From: Pseudomonas lini
GTDB lineage: Bacteria; Pseudomonadota; Gammaproteobacteria; Pseudomonadales; Pseudomonadaceae
Direction: 5' to 3'
Length of the DNA stretch: 64,000 bases
Assembly: GCF_964063345.1 (NCBI RefSeq)
Contig: NZ_OZ061318.1
Location: 4,092,001-4,156,000, forward strand
The notes below the pieces were generated by a model that saw only the letters and a program-made list of their open reading frames with translations, searched no databases and was not told the origin of the DNA. Shown piece after piece: positions 7,383-16,059 of this stretch. Both the position numbers and the translations under genes were made by a program. Position 1 is the first letter of the stretch. Each line of letters starts with the position of its first letter.

Positions 7383-7408
7383 ACAAAGCCCGCACTTGGC
7401 GGGCTTTG
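7383..7408 (-). terminator. Hairpin terminator beside the left island end
   Basis: ACAAAGCCCGC-CACTTG-type loop-GCGGGCTTTGT stem. On the minus strand it follows the ssrA-3'-like sequence at 7420-7444 by about 12 bases. It may therefore be the original ssrA terminator, displaced when the island inserted. Confidence 0.6.
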
Positions 7409-7419
7409 TCAGCTTCGAT

Positions 7420-7444
7420 TGGTGGGCCGGGGTAATTTGAATCC
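7420..7444. other. Candidate left attachment site (attL) of the island
   Basis: TTGGTGGGCCGGGGTAATTT followed by GAATCC resembles the ssrA 3' end at 25387-25412 (TGGTGGAGCCGGGGGGATTT then GAACC), with one gap and a few mismatches. The match is imperfect, so the site is decayed or was derived from a divergent ssrA. Confidence 0.55.
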
Positions 7445-7494
7445 GCTTAGCATCTTATTGATTTATAAGACTAATATCGATTTTTATTTTTGGT

Positions 7495-7514
7495 TGGAAT
7501 ACCAATTGGAATAC
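7495..7514. repeat. Paired TGGAATAC motifs near the left island end
   Basis: TGGAATACCAATTGGAATAC. Almost the same 20 bases recur at 25253-25272 beside the integrase gene, with a further inverted TTGGTATTCC at about 25222-25231. Their symmetric placement just inside both ends suggests arm-type integrase binding sites. Confidence 0.6.
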
Positions 7515-7868
7515 TGCACTCCACTTGGCCACCCAATTTCATTCAATCTGACCAGCACGCTTCGTTACCATGATTGGCAGTGAGCTGCCCTCTGCGTTTA
7601 GCCCAAACGTGCTTCCCCACTAAATTTCAGAAATGGGTTAAGTTTTTCTTCTGTCACTGCTGTGATCCAGCTGCAATGCTGCCATCGCCGCTCTAGTAGT
7701 TCCGCTGTCGCCACACGCGATACGACCTTGTTCGAGGCTATCGGGGTTATCATGTCAGGCCGTGGCCGGCACGAAGGTTGAAGCACTCAAGTGGCCTAGT
7801 CATCATCCGCAAAATTAACGGCTTAATTCGCCGTACTCGTTCATACGCGATCTGGACAGTGGTAAATC

Positions 7869-10661
7869 ATGAATGCAGTAGAAATTGAGTCCGCTATTTC
7901 GGACCTGGCCCTTGAGCCCTTTGACGCGGTGGAATTTCCGTTTGTCTTCCTGGCCGCTTTTGGCAATAAGGAAACAGCCCTCAAACGCTTGCGTGCCGGC
8001 AACAACAACGCTTCCGACGTGCCTGGCGGCGTGCTACTGCGCAATAACATTCATATCGCCGCATGCGAATCTGGTAGCGTGGGCGAAACGCTCAAGGCAT
8101 TGCGCGCCAGCCCGGCTACCACAAAGGCCAAAGCAAAGTTCATCCTTGCCACAGACGGGCAAACGCTGGAGTCCGAAGAGCTCATTACGGGTGAAACCAT
8201 CGCCTGCGACTACCCGGACTTTCCCAACCATTTCGGCTTCTTGTTGCCCTTGGCCGGTATCTCCACCATTAAGGAGATCAAGGACAACCCCATCGACGTG
8301 CGCGCTACCAGCCGCCTGAACAAGCTATACGTCGAGTTGCTGAACGAGAACCCTGACTGGGCCAAGGACGAACGCCGCGCCGACATGAACCATTTTATGG
8401 CGCGGCTGGTGTTCTGCTTTTTTGCTGAAGATACCGACATTTTTAATGGCGATGGCCTGTTTACCAAAACGGTTGAGCAGTACACCGAACGCGATGGCTC
8501 CAACGCCCATCAGGTGCTGTCTGAAATTTTCCGCGCTATGAACATCAAGCTGGCCGAGCGAGCCACTGTTCAGCTTCGCTTGCCCAACTGGGCCAACAGC
8601 TTCCCCTACGTGAATGGCGGCCTGTTTTCAGGCAGTACCGAGGCACCGCGCTTCACACGCATGGCACGCACTTACTTGTTTCATGCCGGCAAACTGAACT
8701 GGAAAAAAATCAACCCAGACATATTCGGCAGCATGATCCAAGCCGTAGCCGATGATGAGGAGCGCGGCTCACTGGGCATGCACTACACCAGCGTGCCCAA
8801 CATCCTCAAGGTGCTGAATCCGCTGTTCCTTGATGACTTGCGTGCTCAGCTCGATGTGGCAGGAGACAACAAAGCCAAGCTGCTCAACCTCCGCAAACGT
8901 ATGGCGCGTATCCGCGTATTTGACCCAGCCTGCGGCTCCGGGAACTTCTTAGTCATCGCCTATAAGCAGATGCGCGAGATCGAGGCAGAGATCAATCGCC
9001 GCCGAGGCGAGGCCAACAACAGGTCTGAAATTCCGTTGACCAACTTTCGCGGCATAGAGTTGCGCGACTTTCCGGCAGAGATTGCCCGCTTGGCGCTGAT
9101 CATTGCCGAGTTCCAATGCGATGTGCTTTATCGCGGCCAGCAGGATGCTCTGGCGGAGTTTTTACCGCTGAATGCGCAGAACTGGATTGTTTGTGGCAAT
9201 GCGCTGCGAATAGATTGGTTGAGTGTCTGCCGGCCTACGGGTACGGCGGTCAAGATAATTGCGGATGACTTATTTGGCACGCCACTAAATCAGGCGGAAA
9301 TCGATTTCGAGAACGAAGGTGGCGAGACGTACATATGTGGTAATCCGCCTTATCTTGGTTCAACTTGGCAGACTGATGAGCAGAAGGCAGACTTGGAAGC
9401 CATCTTTGCCTCCCGCACAAAAAACTGGAAATCGCTAGACTATGTGGCGGGCTGGTTTATGAAAGCTGCCGACTATGGTATCAAAACCAAGGCAAAAGCT
9501 GCATTTGTATCTACCAACTCCATTTGTCAGGGGCAGCAAGTACCGATTCTCTGGCCGTTAATTTTTGCAAAAAACTACCAGATCGTATTTACATATACCT
9601 CATTTAAGTGGACAAATCTTGCAAGTCACAATGCAGGTGTGACCGTTGTAATTGTCTGTATTTCTAACGACTCTGAGAGGAGTCGGCGGATTTATTCGAC
9701 CAATAGCAATGGAGAGGTGGCGGTTAAAGATGTCGATAGAATCAATGCTTACTTGGTATCCGGCGCAGACGTCATAGTCGATAAACAGACGTACCCAGCC
9801 GATGAAAGAAGCCAGATGGATGCCGGTGGTAAGCCGGTCGAAGGTGGGAATTTGCTTTTCGCAGAGGAGGAAAAGCAAAGGCTAGTAGAAGGTAATGTGG
9901 ATGTAGTTAAATTTCTTAAGCGCGTATATGGTGCAAGTGAGTATATTCGAGGTGAAGTGCGTTTCTGCTTGTGGATTTCTGACAGCCAAGAGCAAGAGGC
10001 TAAGTCTAATAGTGACATCAATTGCAAATTAAATGCGGTTGCTGCTTTTCGACTAAAAAGCCCAAAGGCTGCCACTAAGAAAGGTGCTGCCTGGCCTCAC
10101 AAGTTTGAAGAGGTTAAACAAATAGGCAATGAAGTCGTAACGATTGTTCCGAAGGTTTCGTCGGAGTCCCGTGAATATCTTCCCGTAGGATTACTTCCCA
10201 GAGGCTCAATAGTCACAGACTTAGCCTTTGCTCTTTACGATGCACCTCTTTGGAATATGGCCCTTATCGCTTCCCGTTTGCACCTGGTTTGGATTGGTAC
10301 TGTTTGTGGCAAAATGAAAACAGACTTTCGCTACTCCAACACCCTCGGCTGGAATACCTTCCCGATCCCCCTGCTCACAGAGCAAAACAAGGCCGACCTA
10401 ACCGCCTGCGCCGAAAACATCCTGTTGGCCCGAGAGGCGCACTTCCCCGCCACCATTGCCGATCTGTACAACCCGGACAGCATGCCGGACAACCTACGCC
10501 GTGCCCACGAGCGCAACGATGAAGTGCTGGAGCGCATCTATATTGGCCGTCGCTTCAAGAACGACACCGAGCGGCTGGAAAAGCTGTTTGACCTCTACAC
10601 CAAGATGGCGGCAAACGCAGCGAAGGCCGCGCCGAAAAAGCCACGAGGGATAAAGGCATGA
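7869..10661 (+). CDS. MmeI-like class I DNA adenine methyltransferase without obvious nuclease motif
   Basis: A 930-residue N6-adenine DNA methyltransferase. It has a helical YTS element (GMHYTS, about residue 303), SAM-binding motif I FDPACGSGNF (about 351-360) and catalytic motif IV NPPY (492-495). The length and layout match the MmeI/type IIL fusion family: N-terminal region, helical spacer, methyltransferase, target-recognition domain, C-terminal helices. The N-terminal 150 residues show no clear D...ExK pair, so cleavage is probably supplied in trans by the nuclease encoded next. Bases about 9600-10330 (target-recognition part) are visibly richer in A+T than the rest. The stop overlaps the next start (ATGA). 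A role in self-marking for a defence system is an inference. Confidence 0.82.
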   Translation: MNAVEIESAISDLALEPFDAVEFPFVFLAAFGNKETALKRLRAGNNNASDVPGGVLLRNNIHIAACESGSVGETLKALRASPATTKAKAKFILATDGQTLESEELITGETIACDYPDFPNHFGFLLPLAGISTIKEIKDNPIDVRATSRLNKLYVELLNENPDWAKDERRADMNHFMARLVFCFFAEDTDIFNGDGLFTKTVEQYTERDGSNAHQVLSEIFRAMNIKLAERATVQLRLPNWANSFPYVNGGLFSGSTEAPRFTRMARTYLFHAGKLNWKKINPDIFGSMIQAVADDEERGSLGMHYTSVPNILKVLNPLFLDDLRAQLDVAGDNKAKLLNLRKRMARIRVFDPACGSGNFLVIAYKQMREIEAEINRRRGEANNRSEIPLTNFRGIELRDFPAEIARLALIIAEFQCDVLYRGQQDALAEFLPLNAQNWIVCGNALRIDWLSVCRPTGTAVKIIADDLFGTPLNQAEIDFENEGGETYICGNPPYLGSTWQTDEQKADLEAIFASRTKNWKSLDYVAGWFMKAADYGIKTKAKAAFVSTNSICQGQQVPILWPLIFAKNYQIVFTYTSFKWTNLASHNAGVTVVIVCISNDSERSRRIYSTNSNGEVAVKDVDRINAYLVSGADVIVDKQTYPADERSQMDAGGKPVEGGNLLFAEEEKQRLVEGNVDVVKFLKRVYGASEYIRGEVRFCLWISDSQEQEAKSNSDINCKLNAVAAFRLKSPKAATKKGAAWPHKFEEVKQIGNEVVTIVPKVSSESREYLPVGLLPRGSIVTDLAFALYDAPLWNMALIASRLHLVWIGTVCGKMKTDFRYSNTLGWNTFPIPLLTEQNKADLTACAENILLAREAHFPATIADLYNPDSMPDNLRRAHERNDEVLERIYIGRRFKNDTERLEKLFDLYTKMAANAAKAAPKKPRGIKA

Positions 10662-11719
10662 GCGACACCCCTGTTAGCCTGAGCATGCCACCCGAGGGCT
10701 ACGGCGACTGGCTGACCGACCTCAAAGGCCGCATCCATAATGCTCAGCAGCGCGCCACGCTGGCAGTGAACCGCGAACTGGTGCAGCTTTACTGGCAGAT
10801 CGGTCACGATATTTTGACCCGGCAAGCACAACAGGGCTGGGGTGCCAAGGTAATCGAGCGCTTGGCGCAGGATTTGCGCGCAGCCTTTCCCGATATGAAT
10901 GGGTTTTCGCCACGCAACCTCAAGTATATGCGTGCCTTTGCCGAGGCGTGGCCTGATGCGGAGTTTGTGCAACAGGCTGCTGCACAATTGCCTTGGGGTC
11001 ACAATTTGGTGCTGCTGGACAAGTTGCCCGGCCCGGAAACCCGCCGCTGGTATGCCGCCAAGGCCATCGAGCACAACTGGTCGCGCAACATTCTGGTGAT
11101 GCAGATCGAGGCCCGTCTGTTGGAGCGCAGTGGCAAGGCAGTCAGTAACTTCGAGAGCCATCTGCCCAAACCGCAGTCCGACCTGGCCCGCGAGTCGCTG
11201 AAAGATCCTTACCGCTTCGACTTCCTTGGCCTGACCTGTGATGCGCAGGAGCGTGAGATCGAAAACGCTCTAGTCAAGCATGTCACCGAGTTCCTGTTGG
11301 AACTCGGTGCAGGCTTTGCCTTCGTCGGTCAGCAAGTGCTGCTGGATGTGGGCGGTGACGAGTTTTTTATCGACCTACTGTTCTATCACCTCAAGCTACG
11401 CTGCTATGTGGTGATCGAACTCAAGGCCGGCAAGTTCAAGCCCGAGCACCTGGGCCAGTTGAGTTTTTACCTCACTGCAGTGGATGCCCAGCTCAAGCAC
11501 CCACAGGACGGCCCCACCATCGGTCTGCTGCTGTGCAAGAGCAAGAACAAGGTAGTGGCCGAATACGCCCTGCGTGATAACGCCCGCCCCATCGGTGTGG
11601 CCGAATACCAATTGGTGGAGTCCCTGCCGGCAGAGCTGCAAACCAGCCTGCCCAGCATCGAACAGATCGAGCGCGAACTGGCAAGTGATGACGCATCCAT
11701 GGACGATGACTCGCAATGA
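10658..11719 (+). CDS. YhcG/DUF1016-family PD-(D/E)xK nuclease
   Basis: A 353-residue protein with an N-terminal DUF1016 helical domain (residues 10-170; RELVQLYWQIGHDIL and GFSPRNLKYMRAFA are typical) and a C-terminal PD-(D/E)xK nuclease fold. Here FIDLLFYH carries the metal-binding aspartate (about D239), and YVVIELKAGKF carries the E-x-K pair (E254-K256). YhcG proteins are predicted Holliday-junction-resolvase-like nucleases often encoded in restriction-modification loci. The gene overlaps its neighbours at both ends (ATGA), so it is probably made in step with the methyltransferase and helicase. It is the best candidate for the DNA-cutting subunit of the cluster. Confidence 0.85.
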   Translation: MSDTPVSLSMPPEGYGDWLTDLKGRIHNAQQRATLAVNRELVQLYWQIGHDILTRQAQQGWGAKVIERLAQDLRAAFPDMNGFSPRNLKYMRAFAEAWPDAEFVQQAAAQLPWGHNLVLLDKLPGPETRRWYAAKAIEHNWSRNILVMQIEARLLERSGKAVSNFESHLPKPQSDLARESLKDPYRFDFLGLTCDAQEREIENALVKHVTEFLLELGAGFAFVGQQVLLDVGGDEFFIDLLFYHLKLRCYVVIELKAGKFKPEHLGQLSFYLTAVDAQLKHPQDGPTIGLLLCKSKNKVVAEYALRDNARPIGVAEYQLVESLPAELQTSLPSIEQIERELASDDASMDDDSQ

Positions 11720-13881
11720 ACGAACAGAACCACAACCCAACCAACTCTTACACGGTGCCATCGGTATCCATCACCACGGCGCACACTGGGGCTTCCAGCA
11801 AAGCCAATGAGTTGGGTATGCGTACCATGCAGGAACGCGCCTATACCAAGCGCGGCGAACAGTACCTACTGATCAAGTCGCCCCCCGCATCAGGCAAGTC
11901 CCGCGCCCTGATGTTTATCGCGCTGGATAAGCTGCATAACCAGGGCTTGCAACAGGCAATTGTCGTGGTGCCGGAGCGCTCCATTGGCGGCAGCTTCGCC
12001 GATGAGCCGCTGAGCAAGTTTGGTTTTTACTGGGACTGGCAAGTGGCTCCACAGTGGAACCTATGCAATGCTCCTGGCATCGATGAGCCGCGTGTGGCCA
12101 AATCCAAGGTGGAATCCGTACGCGCTTTCCTGAAAAGCGCCGACAAGACACTGGTCTGCACCCATGCCACCTTCCGCTTTGCCGTGGAAGAGCTAGGTAT
12201 CGAAGCCTTCGACAATCGCCTGATTGCCATCGACGAATTTCACCACGTTTCAGCCAACCCGGACAACAAGTTGGGCGGCCAGCTAAGCGCGTTTATCGGC
12301 CGCGATAAAGTGCATTTGGTGGCCATGACTGGCTCTTATTTCCGTGGCGACAGCGAGGCCGTGCTGGCCCCGGCGGAAGAAGCCAGGTTTGAGACGGTGA
12401 CTTACACTTACTACGAGCAGCTTAACGGCTACCGCTGGCTCAAGTCGCTGGATATCGGCTACTTCTTCTACACCGGCAAGTATGTGGATGCCGTCGCCAA
12501 GGTGCTGGACCCAGTGCTGAAAACCATCATCCATATCCCTAATGTGAATGCCCGCGAAAGCCTCAAAGACAAGGAGCGCGAGGTCAACGAAATCATGAGT
12601 GCGCTGGGCGATTGGCAGGGTGTCGACCCGGCCACCGGCTTCCACCTCATCAAAGCCAAGGACGGTCGCACGCTGAAAGTGGCCGACCTGGTGGATGACA
12701 GCGACGCGACCAGACGCTCCAAAGTGCTCGGCGCGCTGAAAGACCCGGCGCAGAAGAACAACCGCGACCACGTGGATGTGATCATCGCATTGGGTATGGC
12801 GAAGGAAGGCTTTGACTGGATCTGGTGTGAACATGCACTGACCATTGGCTACCGCAGCAGCCTGACCGAAATTGTGCAGATCATTGGCCGTGCAACGCGT
12901 GATGCCGAGGGTAAGGAGCGCTCACGCTTCACCAACCTGATCGCAGAGCCCGCAGCCGATCAAGCCGCTGTTGCTGAGGCGGTGAACGATATGCTCAAGG
13001 CCATTTCCGCCAGCTTGCTGATGGAACAGGTGTTAGCCCCGCGCTATGAGTTCACCCCGAAAGATACAGGACCGAAAGAGGGTTTCACTTATGGGCCTGA
13101 TGGTTATCAACCAGGCGGCACCAACTTGGGTGTAAATGAAACCACAGGCCAGTACCATGTCGAGATAAAGGGGCTGATCACGCCGCAAAGCGCAGAGGCT
13201 ACGCGCATCTGCAAGGAAGATTTGAACGAAGTGGTGACCAACTTCCTGCAGGACAAAACCGTGCTGGAACGCGGCCTTTTCGACAAGGAAAATACACTGC
13301 CCGAAGAGCTGACCCAATTGCGCATGGGCAAGATCGTACGTGAGCGTTACCCAGACTTGAGCGACGTCGATCAGGAAGCCATCCGCCAGCACGCCATCGC
13401 CGCCATGAACATTACTCAGCAGGCCAAGTTGGCCTTGGGCCAGGCCGATGTAAACGGTGGCGACGCAGTGCAGGGCAGTACGGCGCTGTTGGATGGTGTG
13501 CGTAAGTTCGTTAACGTGCGCGAGCTGGACATTGATTTAATCGATCGCATCAATCCCTTCGATGCCGCCTATGCTGTGCTGGCGAAAGCGATGGATGAAA
13601 GATCCCTGCGTCAAGTCCAAGCCAGCATTTCTGCCAAGAAGGTTAGCATCCCGGAAGACGAAGCACGCGACCTGGCGAAGCGTGCGTTGCAGTTCAAGAA
13701 CGAGCGTGGTCGCTTGCCAGACATTAATTCCGCTGACGGCTGGGAAAAGCGCATGGCCGAAGGTGTAGCTGCTTTAACACGTTATCGTGCTCAGGCATTA
13801 GCAGGCCAAAAGGGGCTACCAATACCTAAAGAAACACCAACTATGCCAAAAGTAGCAGCGCCTAAAAAGACGGAAAAATAG
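11716..13881 (+). CDS. DEAD/DEAH-type SF2 helicase
   Basis: A 721-residue superfamily 2 helicase. Walker A PPASGKS (about 56-62), motif II DEFH (173-176), motif III-like MTGSY, motif V ALGMAKEGFDW and motif VI QIIGRATRD (about 388-396) are in order, so the ATPase core lies within the first 410 residues. The C-terminal 300 residues are unassigned, contain a helical FKNERGRLPDINS segment and end in a lysine/proline-rich tail. It resembles the translocase parts of type I and type III restriction enzymes but carries no nuclease motif of its own. It is translationally coupled to the YhcG nuclease gene, suggesting a complex that moves on DNA and cuts. Confidence 0.85.
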   Translation: MNEQNHNPTNSYTVPSVSITTAHTGASSKANELGMRTMQERAYTKRGEQYLLIKSPPASGKSRALMFIALDKLHNQGLQQAIVVVPERSIGGSFADEPLSKFGFYWDWQVAPQWNLCNAPGIDEPRVAKSKVESVRAFLKSADKTLVCTHATFRFAVEELGIEAFDNRLIAIDEFHHVSANPDNKLGGQLSAFIGRDKVHLVAMTGSYFRGDSEAVLAPAEEARFETVTYTYYEQLNGYRWLKSLDIGYFFYTGKYVDAVAKVLDPVLKTIIHIPNVNARESLKDKEREVNEIMSALGDWQGVDPATGFHLIKAKDGRTLKVADLVDDSDATRRSKVLGALKDPAQKNNRDHVDVIIALGMAKEGFDWIWCEHALTIGYRSSLTEIVQIIGRATRDAEGKERSRFTNLIAEPAADQAAVAEAVNDMLKAISASLLMEQVLAPRYEFTPKDTGPKEGFTYGPDGYQPGGTNLGVNETTGQYHVEIKGLITPQSAEATRICKEDLNEVVTNFLQDKTVLERGLFDKENTLPEELTQLRMGKIVRERYPDLSDVDQEAIRQHAIAAMNITQQAKLALGQADVNGGDAVQGSTALLDGVRKFVNVRELDIDLIDRINPFDAAYAVLAKAMDERSLRQVQASISAKKVSIPEDEARDLAKRALQFKNERGRLPDINSADGWEKRMAEGVAALTRYRAQALAGQKGLPIPKETPTMPKVAAPKKTEK

Positions 13882-13956
13882 CCGAGCAGAAAAGCTTATT
13901 AGCGACTTGTTTCAGCTTGATTGGTTTTATTAATGTCGGTGTCGGGGATGTAAAGG

Positions 13957-14514
13957 ATGGCGCAAGAGCGATTTTGGAAAGAACTTCATGAATTGAAGTT
14001 CAATATTGGTTTCGTTCAGCGGCTCTTGCTTGAAGCTGAGGCAAAAGAGCGCCTCATTAAAGCAGTCATAGCAATAACTTCTAGCGCAAGTATCGGTGCT
14101 TGGGTTGTCTGGAAAGAACTGGCTGTGCTCTGGGGTGCTATTATCGCAGGCTCACAGGTGCTCTCAGTCATCTACCCTTTACTCCCCTACGCGGATCGTC
14201 TCAAAACGTTTTCGTTGATGCTTAAAGATCTTGAACTTTTATTTATTGAGGCTGAGCATAAGTGGCAATCTGTTGCGGACGGAAGCATGTACGCTCAGAA
14301 AATAGATAGTGAACGCACACTGCTGCACAAACAGAAGAGCAATATTTTAAATAAGTATATGCCTACCAGCATTTTTCCGGAGAACCCTAGGTTTGCTGAC
14401 CGGGCTGAGCAGGATGCGGCAAACTACTTCTCTCGCTACTACCCTGAAGAGTATGAACCCTCCAAATCGTTCGGCACCACAAAAGAAGCCGCTAAAGATG
14501 GAGCGCTAACATGA
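13957..14514 (+). CDS. Small two-helix membrane protein (SLATT-like)
   Basis: A 185-residue protein. A charged amphipathic N-terminus (WKELHELKFNIGFVQRLLLE) is followed by two adjacent membrane helices (about residues 35-53 and 57-75), then a long soluble helical tail. This layout resembles SLATT-domain proteins, pore-forming effectors linked to nucleotide-sensing defence systems, but I cannot confirm the family by sequence alone. It sits between the helicase and the GIY-YIG gene, 75 bases after the helicase stop, and overlaps the GIY-YIG start (ATGA). Its reduced G+C content compared with its neighbours suggests a separate origin. Confidence 0.65.
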   Translation: MAQERFWKELHELKFNIGFVQRLLLEAEAKERLIKAVIAITSSASIGAWVVWKELAVLWGAIIAGSQVLSVIYPLLPYADRLKTFSLMLKDLELLFIEAEHKWQSVADGSMYAQKIDSERTLLHKQKSNILNKYMPTSIFPENPRFADRAEQDAANYFSRYYPEEYEPSKSFGTTKEAAKDGALT

Positions 14515-15677
14515 ATGATGACGACCTACTGGATGCTCTAGGGGTAGAGGTTCCCTCTCTCAAAACAGTCACTCGAACCCCTCGTGAAGAACGCATCATC
14601 GCTGGTTTCGAGGACATTCTGCGCTTTTATCAGACCCACGGTCACGCGCCACTGCATGGTGAAGACCGTGATGTTTTCGAGCGTTTGTACGCCGTACGCC
14701 TGGATCAGCTGCGCAAATTACCGGAAGCGCAAATACTACTGGCTGAGCTGGATGGCCCCGATCTACTGACCGGGACCGTAACGCTGGATGTGAATGACCT
14801 AGATGAGGACGCCTTGCTGGCCGAGCTGGGTATTGGCGGTGAACCCGCAGGCCAGGACGACATCACCGTGCTTCGTCATGTACGCTCCAGCACTGAAAAA
14901 CGTGCAGCTGAGGAAATCGCCGACCGTACGCCATGTGCGGATTTTGACAGGTTTCAACCACTGTTCGAGCTGGCTGAAAGGGATCTGAAATCTGAAGTTC
15001 GCAAAACCTTGCGCTTTGGTCGCGATGCCAGCATTGAATCGGGGAACTACTTCATCGTCGGCGGGCAGTTGGCCTACGTGGCGGAAATCGGCGAAACCAT
15101 CAAGGCGCCCAATGGCGAAAGCGATGCACGCCTGCGTGTCATCTACGCCAACGGAACGGAAAGCAACTTGTTGCGTCGTTCGCTCCAACGGGCGCTTTAC
15201 AAAGATGAAACCGGTCGGCGAGTAACCGATCCGGACATGGGACCGTTGTTTGGCAATGCTTCAGAGCCAGACGATATTGAAAACGGGACAATTTATGTGC
15301 TGCGCAGCCTGTCTAGCCACCCATTTGTCGCCGAGCACCGCGAGCTGATCCACAAGATCGGCGTGACCGGCGGCAAAGTGGAGACACGCATTGCTAACGC
15401 GCAAAAAGATGCGACCTATCTGCTGGCCGACGTGGAGGTTGTCGCCACCTACAAGCTGCATAACCTGAACCGCACCAGGCTAGAAAACATCTTCCACCGT
15501 CTGTTCGGTGGGGCTCAGCTCGACTTAACCATCGAAGATCGCTTCGGCCATCCGGTCAAGCCCAGGGAGTGGTTTTTAGTACCTCTCCATGTAATTGACG
15601 AAGCGGTTGAGCGCATTCGGGATGGGTCGGTTACCGACGTGGTCTATGATCCCCACTCGGCTCGCCTCGTCAGCTAA
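14511..15677 (+). CDS. GIY-YIG nuclease family protein (T5orf172-like)
   Basis: A 388-residue protein. The N-terminal part carries EERIIAGFEDILRFYQTHGH and HGEDRDVFERLYAVRLDQLR, a module I associate with GIY-YIG proteins of restriction loci. The C-terminal part (about 255-380) has the GIY-YIG fold: GTIYVLRSL as the first strand, IHKIGVTGGKVETRI as the second with its conserved arginine-type residue, and ENIFHRLFGGAQLDL with the family's helix. This is the variant seen in T5orf172/MUG113-like proteins. It is the last gene of the cluster and overlaps the membrane-protein gene by ATGA. A 382-base gap separates it from qatA. Confidence 0.78.
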   Translation: MNDDDLLDALGVEVPSLKTVTRTPREERIIAGFEDILRFYQTHGHAPLHGEDRDVFERLYAVRLDQLRKLPEAQILLAELDGPDLLTGTVTLDVNDLDEDALLAELGIGGEPAGQDDITVLRHVRSSTEKRAAEEIADRTPCADFDRFQPLFELAERDLKSEVRKTLRFGRDASIESGNYFIVGGQLAYVAEIGETIKAPNGESDARLRVIYANGTESNLLRRSLQRALYKDETGRRVTDPDMGPLFGNASEPDDIENGTIYVLRSLSSHPFVAEHRELIHKIGVTGGKVETRIANAQKDATYLLADVEVVATYKLHNLNRTRLENIFHRLFGGAQLDLTIEDRFGHPVKPREWFLVPLHVIDEAVERIRDGSVTDVVYDPHSARLVS

Positions 15678-16059
15678 AGACACTGATGAGGTACGCGATG
15701 ACTAGATCGATGCCGTGCGCAAACGCGCGATATCGATCTCGTCTGATCCCGAAACTCCTCTGGGCGTCCGCTAACTGCAAGTGGCGGTACTGCCGATGTC
15801 AGTATGGTATGCACGATATCTACAGGTCCCGGCTTTCGCGCTGCCGCTCGTTGTGCTTTACGTTTTCTCGTTCCTGAGCTTTTGCCTGCGACTACACGGC
15901 CCGATGGACTGATAGGAAGGGTGTTATCCACTGGATGTCTAAATGATGGCATTGAATCGCTTTTTAACGAATGATAGCGGTTATGAAGGCGATGCTGCGT
16001 GTCTGTGGCAGTAAGTCCAGTTCGTAAGCAAAGGATGGTCCGCAAGCAAGGAGGCTCAG
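15678..16059. other. Intergenic region between the five-gene block and qatA
   Basis: No convincing gene is seen on either strand; a minus-strand frame (15674-16081) overlaps both neighbours and lacks coding features. The region should hold the qat promoter. No strong terminator hairpin with a U tract is visible, so readthrough from the first block is possible. Confidence 0.5.

Larger units (their letters stand above)
7227..7868. other. Gap with island end, terminator and attachment-like sequences
   Basis: This 640-base gap holds the tRNA-like remnant (7249-7292), a hairpin (7383-7408), the candidate left attachment site (7420-7444) and paired integrase-arm-like motifs (7495-7514). From 7520 to 7868 nothing is recognised except the promoter region expected for the methyltransferase operon; no convincing ribosome binding site precedes its ATG at 7869. 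Confidence 0.6.
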
